Shown in pieces: positions 1-7,264 of a stretch of DNA of 35,201 nt. Origin of the DNA: an uncultured Bdellovibrionales bacterium. GTDB lineage: Bacteria > Bdellovibrionota > Bdellovibrionia > Bdellovibrionales > UBA1609. Location: assembly GCA_938001965.1 (NCBI GenBank), contig CALLBC010000223.1, positions 1 through 35,201 of the forward strand, given 5' to 3'. The translations under genes were made by a program, and so were the position numbers. Below the pieces are notes generated by a model. The model saw only the letters and a program-made list of their open reading frames with translations. It was not told where the DNA came from and did no database searches. The stretch's first letter is position 1. The number at the start of each line of letters is the position of its first letter.

Positions 1-9
1 CGGGCTAAC
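1..9. repeat. Tail of a dispersed palindromic repeat at the window edge
   Basis: The first nine bases, CGGGCTAAC, equal the right flank of the hairpin repeat at 23185-23193. The last bases of the window are the left and central part of another copy of that hairpin. I infer that the window begins inside a copy of a multi-copy repeat. Confidence 0.6.
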
Positions 10-20
10 AATTAATTGAC

Positions 21-50
21 TTGACAATAACGCGATGCGCATATTATAAA
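21..50 (+). promoter_or_regulatory. Sigma70-type promoter of the first lipoprotein gene
   Basis: A perfect -35 TTGACA at 21-26 is followed after 18 bases by TATAAA at 45-50, a 5/6 match to the -10 consensus. TATTAT at 42-47 is an alternative -10 with 15-base spacing. A Shine-Dalgarno GGAGG lies at 64-68, so the leader is short. The promoter starts about ten bases after the repeat end. Confidence 0.75.
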
Positions 51-74
51 AGGGGTTCACCGTGGAGGCTCTAT

Positions 75-917
75 ATGAAGCTGATTTTAGTATTAATATT
101 ATCTCTTGCAATGATTTCTTGTTCATCTGATGGCAAGGGCAAAACGGCAGCCAATGCTTTATGCAGTAAAAGCACATTAAACCTTAGTAGCTACAAACCT
201 AAACGTGCAAAAACTATTAGTCTTCCATCTAACCCAAATAAAAGTGATGATGACGAAGTTGCTAAAGATGGCATTTATATTTTAAAAAGCTCTACTGTTC
301 ATGTTCATGACTTAGGACAACCCGTTCCTGATGAGTTTGAAACCAAGGGCCCTGAGTTCTTACAGTTTTCAATTATTTATAGAGCTGCTTCTCAAAGTAG
401 CGCTGATAAAGAAAGTAACACTGCAAGCTTTAATGGATCAGTAAACTGCCTATCTGGCTTAATGCCTGGTCATGCTGGTAATATTAGCTATACTTCTAAT
501 GTTCCAACTTCAATTGAAGTAAAAGATCTCGGCACTAATTTTATTTCTAAAACAGTTAGTGCTATTGAGTTTGGTTACCAGAAAGATCGCTCAATGAAAA
601 TAACTTCTAGTCCAATTACTGATAAAAGTTCTGTAGATAAAATTGAAAAAATTAATACATCAGACAATGAGGTGATTACAAATATATACAGAAGTAGTCC
701 TACTGCTGAGGTATACCAACTACAAAGCAGAGTTACTCAAGGCGATGTCATTTTAACGGTAATTAATGAGTACACTCGTTGTGTCGATCCAAACGAAGAA
801 GATACAACAGACGAAATCAAAGAAAAACGCAAAGACCGCACTCAAGAAGAAACTGATAAGCTTGAAGAAGAATATAAGCTTTGTATGAGCCGCGTGATTA
901 ACCTTAAGAGCAAATAA
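75..917 (+). CDS. Putative lipoprotein of unknown function
   Basis: Encodes 280 residues. The start at 75 is chosen because GGAGG (64-68) sits six bases upstream and because it gives a lipoprotein signal peptide, MKLILVLILSLAMISCSS, with the lipobox MISC. The open frame extends upstream to 21 but would spoil the signal peptide. The mature part is rich in Ser, Thr, Asn and Lys. Its last third is very acidic and basic with repeated Glu/Lys runs, probably a helical or coiled region, and it carries a few further cysteines. I recognise no domain. It is monocistronic behind its own promoter. Confidence 0.8.
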   Translation: MKLILVLILSLAMISCSSDGKGKTAANALCSKSTLNLSSYKPKRAKTISLPSNPNKSDDDEVAKDGIYILKSSTVHVHDLGQPVPDEFETKGPEFLQFSIIYRAASQSSADKESNTASFNGSVNCLSGLMPGHAGNISYTSNVPTSIEVKDLGTNFISKTVSAIEFGYQKDRSMKITSSPITDKSSVDKIEKINTSDNEVITNIYRSSPTAEVYQLQSRVTQGDVILTVINEYTRCVDPNEEDTTDEIKEKRKDRTQEETDKLEEEYKLCMSRVINLKSK

Positions 918-1044
918 TATTTAAGACCGAAAGCTTCATTGACAAGGGTGTAGAATTTTCAGTAACTCCACCCTCAAATCCTCATAGATTCGAGCTCATA
1001 TGGAATGCATCTTGTAATACAAATAAGTATTAAAAGAGGTTTAT

Positions 1045-1959
1045 ATGGCAATTAATAATGAAAATGGATCTGTTAAAAGCAGTGTTAGTTTATCAATCAC
1101 CATTCATGTGATTATTGTGGGTTTATTATTATTCTCTCCGCAAATAAAAGAGCTTCCGCTCATCAAGGACCTAATTGGAGCAAGAACATCAACTGATATG
1201 AATCTTGAAGCTGCAATTGGCTCCAGTGAAGAGGTCACTGTTGCTTATGTTAAGCCTGAAAAAAATAACATTAAACAAATAAATTCAGCTAAAGATTCTA
1301 TTGAAGTTAAAGAAGATACACCTTCTAAAATTGAAAAAAATGAGGTTCCTAGTATTCCTGAAAAACAAATTAGTAAATCAAAAGTCAAAAAGATGTTTGC
1401 TAAATCTAATATTGAGCCAAGCGATCTAAAAGAACCTAAAAAAGATAATCTTGAAAAGGATGACATCGATTTAGAGAAAGAATTAGATAACCGCTTAGAT
1501 GACATAGCAGACGAAGATAAAAAAATAGACGATGAAGAACAATTAGCAGAACAGTCTCCTAAGCTGTTTAAAAACCCTAACCCAGGGCCTGAGGTTGACC
1601 ACACTCTTGGCTCTACAAATGGATTCAAAGATCGTACTGAGTTTGTTCGAGACGGCAGAAAATTAAAGCAAGTTGCTGGCAACCCAATACCAGTTTACCC
1701 TAGCAGCGCCCGCTTAACTAAAAACCAAGGAACTGTATTATTAAAATATTTAGTGACTGATAGTGGATCTGTTACAGACATAAGAGTTATTCAATCTTCA
1801 GGATCTCCTGAACTTGATAATGAAGCAGTAAATAAAATTCAACGTTGGAAATTTCAACCAGGACAGGCTGGAGAAACTACTCACCCAGTTACATTTAAAC
1901 TAAATGGGCCTAGTGAGCAGCTACCTTCAAGGCTTAGAACAACCTCAAAGAATGGGTAA
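1045..1959 (+). CDS. TonB-family protein (energy-transducer C-terminal domain)
   Basis: Encodes 304 residues. One membrane helix near residues 15-32 follows a short cytoplasmic N-terminus. A long charged Lys/Glu/Asp-rich periplasmic linker of about 150 residues comes next. The C-terminal part, from PVYPSSARLTKNQGTV through AVNKIQRWKFQPG, matches the TonB C-terminal fold, which contacts outer-membrane receptors. TonB proteins carry inner-membrane proton-motive energy to outer-membrane transporters. No ExbB/ExbD genes are adjacent, so this may be a stand-alone TonB-like or AgmX/GltJ-type protein. AAGAGG lies just upstream of the ATG. The gene converges on the small minus-strand gene with a 2-base gap. 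Confidence 0.85.
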   Translation: MAINNENGSVKSSVSLSITIHVIIVGLLLFSPQIKELPLIKDLIGARTSTDMNLEAAIGSSEEVTVAYVKPEKNNIKQINSAKDSIEVKEDTPSKIEKNEVPSIPEKQISKSKVKKMFAKSNIEPSDLKEPKKDNLEKDDIDLEKELDNRLDDIADEDKKIDDEEQLAEQSPKLFKNPNPGPEVDHTLGSTNGFKDRTEFVRDGRKLKQVAGNPIPVYPSSARLTKNQGTVLLKYLVTDSGSVTDIRVIQSSGSPELDNEAVNKIQRWKFQPGQAGETTHPVTFKLNGPSEQLPSRLRTTSKNG

Positions 1960-1961
1960 TA

Positions 1962-2096
1962 TTACTTATTATCACCAAATAATTCAGCTTTAGACTTAGT
2001 TGTTCCGTTTTCACGGTTAGCAGTTTTACGCTTTTTACCCATACGAGATAATTTGCGCTTACGGATTAGTTTTAATTTACGAGTTGCTGAAGCCAT
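1962..2096 (-). CDS. Small highly basic protein, 44 residues
   Basis: The frame begins MASATRKLKLIRKRKLSR and ends with GTTKSKAELFGDNK. Its N-terminal 30 residues are mostly Lys and Arg, as in nucleic-acid- or ribosome-binding peptides. GGAGAG lies a few bases upstream of the ATG, a good ribosome-binding site. The codons read cleanly to a TAA that nearly abuts the tonB-like stop. I recall similar short basic proteins ending in a conserved GTTKS...LFG-like tail in related bacteria but cannot name the family. A role on the ribosome or rRNA is a guess from composition. Confidence 0.8.
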   Translation of the reverse strand: MASATRKLKLIRKRKLSRMGKKRKTANRENGTTKSKAELFGDNK

Positions 2097-2106
2097 AATG
2101 CTCTCC

Positions 2107-2130
2107 AAAAAATTTGCCTTATTTTAAGGC
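2107..2130 (-). terminator. Rho-independent terminator for the outer-membrane protein gene
   Basis: On the minus strand GCCTTA pairs with TAAGGC across a 3-base loop (2116-2130). It is followed by AAA and six T (2107-2115). It lies 23 bases past the stop at 2153 and before the small basic gene. The stem is only 6 bp, so strength is uncertain. Confidence 0.6.
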
Positions 2131-2152
2131 TCTATTCAAAACATGTTAGTTA

Positions 2153-3055
2153 TCAAAGGGGCACCCTAAAGTCAACGCTATGCATGCCTCCTCGGCGGTA
2201 AGTGTCTTTTTGCTGATATGAGTAATCAATTCTAAACTTTGGGCCATTAAAACCAAGGCCAATAGTGTAGTATTTATAGCCACTTAGGTCATTCTTGTTC
2301 CACCCCAGTCGAAAAGCACCAAATTGCCCAATTATACTCTCAAGACCAAGCATATACTTACCTCTCCAGCCCTTGAACTCATCATCATAGGCCACCACAT
2401 CAGCCTTAAGCTTCAAGAATTTATCAAATAAGTAAGTTAATCCGCCCCCCACATTAAGAGGCTCTTTTAAGTATGATGGTATTGAGCTGGAAGGTTCTAT
2501 TAAATTTTGTGCAACTAAGGCCAGGCCCATACTGCTGTTTGGATTATACATTAAACCCAACTGCCCATTCCACTGCTGGTGACTGTCGTTATTATGTTTT
2601 TGTCGCAAGTAAGTTAAGGCCAGGCCTACAGACAAATGCTTCATTACAAAACTGCCGACTGTTGCTTGTACAAACATTTCTTTAACAGATCCCACAGAAG
2701 AAAAATGTCTTTTGCGATCTAGGTAAGTAATACCACCAGGAAAAACTGAGCCTTTATGATTATCTATAATTGAACCACCATAAACTCTTTCATGAAGATC
2801 TTGAGACCAGTAACCATCTGTAAAAAATAATGCCGAACTAAACTCTGGAGCATGAACAATAGTTGCAGGGTTTAACAAAATAGTTTCACCCACTTCTGTT
2901 GCGGCTCTCCCCGCACCACCTGTTGCCGAAGTAACAGGTCCAGTGAATACTTCTCCAAAACAATAACTACTTGTAAGTATTATAATCGCATAATACGATA
3001 TTAGTTGCATTGCAGCTAAGGTGATTTTTTTTATGTATTTAAAATTTATATTCAT
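2153..3055 (-). CDS. Outer-membrane beta-barrel protein (FadL/PorV-like signature)
   Basis: Encodes 300 residues. The start at 3055 is supported by GGAGAG seven bases upstream and by an N-terminal signal peptide (NFKYIKK followed by a hydrophobic run to CFG). The mature N-terminus, TGPVTSATGGAGRAA followed by ETILLNPATI, resembles the start of FadL/OmpP1 and PorV/PorQ-like barrels (GGAGxA...NPA). The rest alternates aromatic and polar residues like barrel strands, and the protein ends in VDFRVPL. The substrate is unknown. Its 5' end overlaps the divergent M23 peptidase gene by 23 bases. Confidence 0.75.
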   Translation of the reverse strand: MNINFKYIKKITLAAMQLISYYAIIILTSSYCFGEVFTGPVTSATGGAGRAATEVGETILLNPATIVHAPEFSSALFFTDGYWSQDLHERVYGGSIIDNHKGSVFPGGITYLDRKRHFSSVGSVKEMFVQATVGSFVMKHLSVGLALTYLRQKHNNDSHQQWNGQLGLMYNPNSSMGLALVAQNLIEPSSSIPSYLKEPLNVGGGLTYLFDKFLKLKADVVAYDDEFKGWRGKYMLGLESIIGQFGAFRLGWNKNDLSGYKYYTIGLGFNGPKFRIDYSYQQKDTYRRGGMHSVDFRVPL

Positions 3056-4139
3056 AATTATACTCTCCACTTATTTTACAACCTACGCCAAAACACCCTC
3101 TGCGCCTAATATACTAAAACATAAAACCGTACAAAAGGGTGATAGTTTATATAAAATACTTCATAAAAATCATATTTCACGAAAAATCACTAATAAACTT
3201 TTATCAAAGTATCCACACCTAAAAAAAGTTACTTTATCGCCCGGTCAAATTTATAGCATTCGCAAAACAAAAGACCAAAACTCAGTATCAATATACACAG
3301 AAATGGGTAAAAAACTATTATTTTGGCATAATCATAAAAAAAATAGCTCTGGTGTTAAAAGAGTTAACGACGAACTAACAACTAAGCCACAAACTGTTCA
3401 AGGTAAAATCCACGGCTCATTGTTTGGAAGTATAAGTAAACATATTTCTAACCCGCTTGTCCCTTATAAATTCCAAGATGCATTTTTGCTCCATTTTAAC
3501 TTAAACCGTGACATACTTCCTGGTGCTAAATTTAAGTTTACTATCGAGAAAAAATATCACAAAAATAAGTTTATAAAGTATGGAAATATTCTATCCGCAG
3601 AGCTTGAATTAAAAGGTAAAATGGTAAAAAGAACACTGGTTCGTCATGTAAATGGTTTTAGTTTTGCTGGCTCGATCAATGAAGCTAATCGTCCTTTTTA
3701 CTCTCCCGTTGATTACTTACACTTCGCTAGTTTATACAAGCGAAGACGCTTTCACCCAGTAAAAAAGCGATATATGGCCCACCAGGGTATTGATTTTGCC
3801 CTTCCTGAAGGCCGGCCAATTTATTCAGTTCTAAGTGGAAAAGTAAATTCTGTTGGCTACAACCGTAGTGCTGGCAAATATATATCTGTTAAGCATCCAA
3901 ATGGCTATATTTCTTATTACAACCATTTATCTCGACATTTTAAAGGTTTAAAAAAAGGGCGCTATATTAAGGCTGGCCAAACTATTGGTTGGATTGGCTG
4001 TACTGGATCTTGCACAAAGGCTCACCTCCACTTCGCCATAAAAAAAGGAAATCACTTTATAAACCCAATAAAGTTAATAAAAAGCTACCCTTATAAAGCA
4101 AAGAAAAAGGTTCGAACTTTTATAGCTAAAAACCGTTAA
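3033..4139 (+). CDS. Secreted LysM/M23-family peptidoglycan endopeptidase
   Basis: Encodes 368 residues. The start at 3033 has AAGGTG nine bases upstream and gives a signal peptide MYLKFIFIIILSTYF ending near TYAK. A LysM/OapA-like segment (VQKGDSLYKILHKN...LSPGQIYSI) lies at about residues 30-85. The C-terminal M23 (lysostaphin/DD-endopeptidase) domain has the zinc motif HQGID (His250, Asp254) and HLHF (His331, His333). The family cuts peptide cross-bridges of peptidoglycan. In a predator it could remodel its own or prey wall, which is inference. A cysteine pair (GCTGSC) sits just before the HLH motif. Confidence 0.88.
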   Translation: MYLKFIFIIILSTYFTTYAKTPSAPNILKHKTVQKGDSLYKILHKNHISRKITNKLLSKYPHLKKVTLSPGQIYSIRKTKDQNSVSIYTEMGKKLLFWHNHKKNSSGVKRVNDELTTKPQTVQGKIHGSLFGSISKHISNPLVPYKFQDAFLLHFNLNRDILPGAKFKFTIEKKYHKNKFIKYGNILSAELELKGKMVKRTLVRHVNGFSFAGSINEANRPFYSPVDYLHFASLYKRRRFHPVKKRYMAHQGIDFALPEGRPIYSVLSGKVNSVGYNRSAGKYISVKHPNGYISYYNHLSRHFKGLKKGRYIKAGQTIGWIGCTGSCTKAHLHFAIKKGNHFINPIKLIKSYPYKAKKKVRTFIAKNR

Positions 4140-4151
4140 ATACTTTAACTA

Positions 4152-4179
4152 TTGACCTTTCAAGCAGCTATGCTACTTT
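4152..4179 (+). promoter_or_regulatory. Candidate promoter giving a near-leaderless transcript
   Basis: TTGACC (4152-4157), a 16-base spacer, then TGCTACTTT with an extended -10 TG and hexamer TACTTT (4174-4179). The -10 ends eight bases before the ATG at 4188, and no Shine-Dalgarno is present between them. Confidence 0.4.
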
Positions 4180-4187
4180 TATGTAGT

Positions 4188-4949
4188 ATGAAAGCTTTAA
4201 GTGTAATTTTACTATCAATTTTACTTAGTTCTTGTGCCCTATTTAATGATGGGCAAATTACACCACAAGAAAAACGAAAAGCTGCCCTTCATCTTAAAAT
4301 TGGTACTGCTCATTATGGCAATGGCAAATATCACAGCGCCTTAAAAGAGTTTATGACGGCCAATGAAGTAAGCCCCAACGACCCATTAATATTGAATAAC
4401 CTGGGGATTGGGTATTTTGCCCTCAATCGACTTCCTTTATCTGAAAAGTATATTAATAAAGCTTTATCTATTAACCCAAAGTATACTGACGCTCGCATTA
4501 ACCTTGCCAAGGTTCAAATTGAACTTGGCCTATATGGTGAAGCCCTGCGGAATTTAAAACTTGCTGAAAATGACCTAACTTACTCTGCTGTGGATAATAT
4601 CCATTATCATACTGGATTAGCCCTTTTTAAAATGAAACAGTTTCAGCCTGCCGAAGAAAGATTTAAGCTAGCCTTAAATAAAAATCCTAACCACTGTTAC
4701 GCCATGTTTTTTTACGGACGATCTCTGTTTGAAAAACGTGATTACCGTGCTGCCTCAGAAAGCTTAGATAATTCAATTGGACTTTGTGAAAAGTTTAAAG
4801 TGGATGGCGCACATTTTTATAGTGCTTTAAGCCACTACAAAATAAACAATTTAAATACCTCTTCATCGCGCCTACAAGAATTACTCGAACTTTATCCTAA
4901 AACCCATTTTGCTAAAGACGCAAAAGAAATGCTGAAGATGTTAAAATGA
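4188..4949 (+). CDS. TPR-repeat lipoprotein, PilF/PilW-like
   Basis: Encodes 253 residues. The start at 4188 gives a lipoprotein signal MKALSVILLSILLSSCALF with lipobox LSSC. About five to six tetratricopeptide repeats follow, for example NNLGIGYFALNRLPLSEKYI and the ALSINP and ALNKNP turns. PilF/PilW-type lipoproteins are pilotins for type IVa pilus secretins. In many bacteria pilF is followed by rodZ, as here, where the stop overlaps the next start (ATGA). It could instead be a generic TPR scaffold. No Shine-Dalgarno is seen. A promoter -10 ends eight bases upstream, so the message may be leaderless. Confidence 0.8.
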   Translation: MKALSVILLSILLSSCALFNDGQITPQEKRKAALHLKIGTAHYGNGKYHSALKEFMTANEVSPNDPLILNNLGIGYFALNRLPLSEKYINKALSINPKYTDARINLAKVQIELGLYGEALRNLKLAENDLTYSAVDNIHYHTGLALFKMKQFQPAEERFKLALNKNPNHCYAMFFYGRSLFEKRDYRAASESLDNSIGLCEKFKVDGAHFYSALSHYKINNLNTSSSRLQELLELYPKTHFAKDAKEMLKMLK

Positions 4950-5755
4950 AAATAGTTGGGGATTACTTAAAAAAACATCGAGAAATAAAAAATATTTCAC
5001 TCGAGCAAGCTGCACTAGTTACTAAAATTAGTGCTGGCACACTTAGAGCAATTGAAGAAGCAAACCTTAAGAAACTCCCGTCCAAGTCTTACCTTAGGGG
5101 CTTTGTGTTTTCTTATGGACAATTTTTAGATGTTGATAAAAATGAGCTTGAAAAACTCTTTGCTGAAGAAATGGGAAGCACAAACCCAAAAGTACATCAA
5201 GAAATCATTCAAAAGCAAACATGGCAAACTATTCCTTTAATTAATAAAATCAAAATTAATGCCAAAACATTTATTGTGGCCGGGCTTGTTGGCTTACTAT
5301 TTCTTGCCATAACAGCACAAAGTATAATTAAAAAATACCAAAATGAAAAAGTCATTACTCCTAATGTGGCCATTGTTGAAACTAAAAAAATTCTTCATCC
5401 AGAACCCATCGCAAAGCCCATAGAAAAAAAGGCTATTGAAGAGACAAAGGCTAAAGACGAGGCAATACCAGCCGTTAAAACTGCTACACAAATTACTCAA
5501 GACACCATATATCAAGACTCTAAAGAGTTTAAAGAGCTTATTATCCAGGCCAAGGACGATACTACTGTAACAATTAAAATTGGCGACAAAGAAAAAAGAA
5601 ATATTAAATTACTTAGTGGGGATTTCCACACCATTAAAGCTAAATCTAAGTTAATCTTTCAAGCTCCAGATCCTAAATCTATTAAATTAATATATAACGG
5701 AGTATTACAAACTAAGTTTGAAAATAATGACAACCCGATTACAGTCACTTACTAA
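4946..5755 (+). CDS. RodZ-like membrane protein with N-terminal HTH
   Basis: Encodes 269 residues. Residues 1-70 form an Xre-type helix-turn-helix of the HTH_25 kind (GDYLKKHREIKNISLEQAAL...SKSYLRGFVFSYGQFL), the usual RodZ N-terminus. One transmembrane helix lies at about 108-128. A charged Lys/Glu linker follows, and then a DUF4115-like C-terminal domain (about 200-265, IIQAKDDTTVTIKIGDK). RodZ anchors MreB and supports rod shape. The ATGA overlap with the TPR lipoprotein gene implies translational coupling. The coding sequence also contains a chance sigma54-like string (see rejected items). Confidence 0.85.
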   Translation: MKIVGDYLKKHREIKNISLEQAALVTKISAGTLRAIEEANLKKLPSKSYLRGFVFSYGQFLDVDKNELEKLFAEEMGSTNPKVHQEIIQKQTWQTIPLINKIKINAKTFIVAGLVGLLFLAITAQSIIKKYQNEKVITPNVAIVETKKILHPEPIAKPIEKKAIEETKAKDEAIPAVKTATQITQDTIYQDSKEFKELIIQAKDDTTVTIKIGDKEKRNIKLLSGDFHTIKAKSKLIFQAPDPKSIKLIYNGVLQTKFENNDNPITVTY

Positions 5756-5774
5756 TTAAAGGCTGAGTTTTATT

Positions 5775-6977
5775 TTGACCAAAATAATATATGCAACAAT
5801 ATATATCTTTATCGGATACCTTATATTTGGTTTGTACATTAGCAACCAAGATATAAAAGTTATTGAACCCACAATTCAATCAAAGAATGCGTCTGATTTT
5901 TATGATTACAAAGGAGCCATTAATGTTCATTCTCATCTTAGTACTGGCACCGGCACACTACCAGAAATATTTAACTCGGCAGTAAAAGCCAAGTTAGATT
6001 TTATTGTTACAACTGACTTGAACACCTTCCCTTTACCCCTATCTAATAATAACTACTACAATAAAGTATTAGTTATGATAAATTCTGAATTTAGCTACTT
6101 GGATTCCAAACTTATATACATAAAAAATAAATCAAATGAACTGATAAATAATTTAGGACAAGCCAGTGCTGTATTATCTGAGCATCTTAGTGACCCACAA
6201 ACTAAAAGTGATTCATTATTAATTTGGGCTCACCCTACTAAAAAAGGTTCCAAATGGACTGGCGATATCCCTTTGGGACTTGATGGCCTTGAAATAATTA
6301 ATTTGAAATCTTTATGGCAAGACTCATGGTTAAATAAAAAAATTACTTTTATTTGGTCTTTCTTGATTTATCCATTTAACCCTGAGCTTGCATTCTTAAG
6401 ACTCTTCCAAAGAGCTGAAAAGGAAATTCAATTATGGGAAGAGCTCAATAAAGGTCGCCTTCGCATTGCCTTTGCTGGCACAGACGCTGAGTCTCGCTTT
6501 AACTTTTTTAAAACACCACTTAAGTTTCCGTCATATGAAACTCTATTTAAAATTGTTAGTAATCATATTTTAATCCGCTCTGAACTCACGGGCGACTACA
6601 GCAAAGATCAACCGAAAGTTTTTAATGCCTTAAAAGGAGGCCAGTTCTACTTAAGCCTTGATATGATTGGCGACCCAAAGGGGTTTTTGTTTTACTTACA
6701 AACTCCAAGAAAAAAAGAATATATGGGATCAACTATAAAATTAAAAGCTGGGAGTAAACTAAAAATTACTCTTCCAGAAAACATTAAGGTTCCCACAAAA
6801 ATTAAAATTTATAGAGACAATAAAGAGCAAACCAGTTTAGTTAATAAAGAGAACTCTTATGAAATAAAAAAGCCCGGTATTTACCGAGCTGTTGTTTTTA
6901 CAAAAATCAGTTTACCATTCCCCGAAGGGAGAAAGTGGTTCCCATGGATCTTTACCAATTCAATTAAAATCGATTAG
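5775..6977 (+). CDS. Membrane-anchored PHP-domain protein
   Basis: Encodes 400 residues from a TTG start. No in-frame ATG gives the N-terminal helix, which spans residues 4-22. The extracytoplasmic part begins GAINVHSHLSTGTGTLPEI (His52, His54) and continues AKLDFIVTTDLN, IWAHPTKKG and FAGTDAESRF. This is the order of metal-ligand motifs in PHP phosphoesterases, although the classic D/E before HxH is Asn-Val here. About 100 residues after the domain look like a beta-rich domain. PHP proteins are metal-dependent hydrolases of phosphate esters. An anchored extracytoplasmic one is less common and its substrate is unknown. Its stop overlaps the convergent small secreted gene by four bases. Confidence 0.75.
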   Translation: MTKIIYATIYIFIGYLIFGLYISNQDIKVIEPTIQSKNASDFYDYKGAINVHSHLSTGTGTLPEIFNSAVKAKLDFIVTTDLNTFPLPLSNNNYYNKVLVMINSEFSYLDSKLIYIKNKSNELINNLGQASAVLSEHLSDPQTKSDSLLIWAHPTKKGSKWTGDIPLGLDGLEIINLKSLWQDSWLNKKITFIWSFLIYPFNPELAFLRLFQRAEKEIQLWEELNKGRLRIAFAGTDAESRFNFFKTPLKFPSYETLFKIVSNHILIRSELTGDYSKDQPKVFNALKGGQFYLSLDMIGDPKGFLFYLQTPRKKEYMGSTIKLKAGSKLKITLPENIKVPTKIKIYRDNKEQTSLVNKENSYEIKKPGIYRAVVFTKISLPFPEGRKWFPWIFTNSIKID

Positions 6978-7255
6978 TTTCCACCGCTTCCTGTACCATT
7001 ACTGCCGCTACCATTAATACTAGGTGGCTCAATACCTTGTCCAACTCCACTCGTGTTCGTATGGCGTTCAGTATTACAATGTGGGCAGTTTGTCTGAATT
7101 ATTCCCGTCTCAATAGTCATATTACCCGCCTCAAGATCGCTACTGGCCACCATAGTTCCATCACCCAAGTTTATATCCTCTGTATTATAATTAGCCTTGG
7201 CATGTGCCACGGCTGAAAAACCTATAAATGTTAAAATAATAATAAATAGCTTCAT
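6974..7255 (-). CDS. Small secreted protein, candidate hit-locus (Bd0108-like) protein
   Basis: Encodes 93 residues. A clean Sec signal peptide ends at AVAHA (residue 19). The mature protein is 74 residues with a CPHC motif (Cys57, Cys60) and a Gly/Ser/Asn-rich tail. AGGAGA sits upstream of the ATG. It lies nine bases downstream of the RHS/YD gene, which follows the Tad operon. In Bdellovibrio bacteriovorus the host-interaction gene bd0108 encodes a small secreted protein beside bd0109 and the Tad genes, and mutations there allow prey-independent growth. The assignment is by position and type only. The tail is coded by an imperfect 15-base repeat that could slip. Confidence 0.7.
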   Translation of the reverse strand: MKLFIIILTFIGFSAVAHAKANYNTEDINLGDGTMVASSDLEAGNMTIETGIIQTNCPHCNTERHTNTSGVGQGIEPPSINGSGSNGTGSGGN

Positions 7256-7264
7256 ATCAATCTC

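Noticed and set aside
939-944. Perfect TTGACA upstream of the TonB-family gene
   Set aside because: No acceptable -10 lies 15-19 bases downstream.
1245-1682. 145-codon minus frame within the TonB-family gene
   Set aside because: It is a shadow of the Lys/Glu-rich linker; its Ser/Leu-rich composition is what antisense of such sequence gives.
5034-5049. TGGCACACTTAGAGCA, sigma54-like
   Set aside because: It lies inside the RodZ-like coding sequence with no gene start at a suitable distance.
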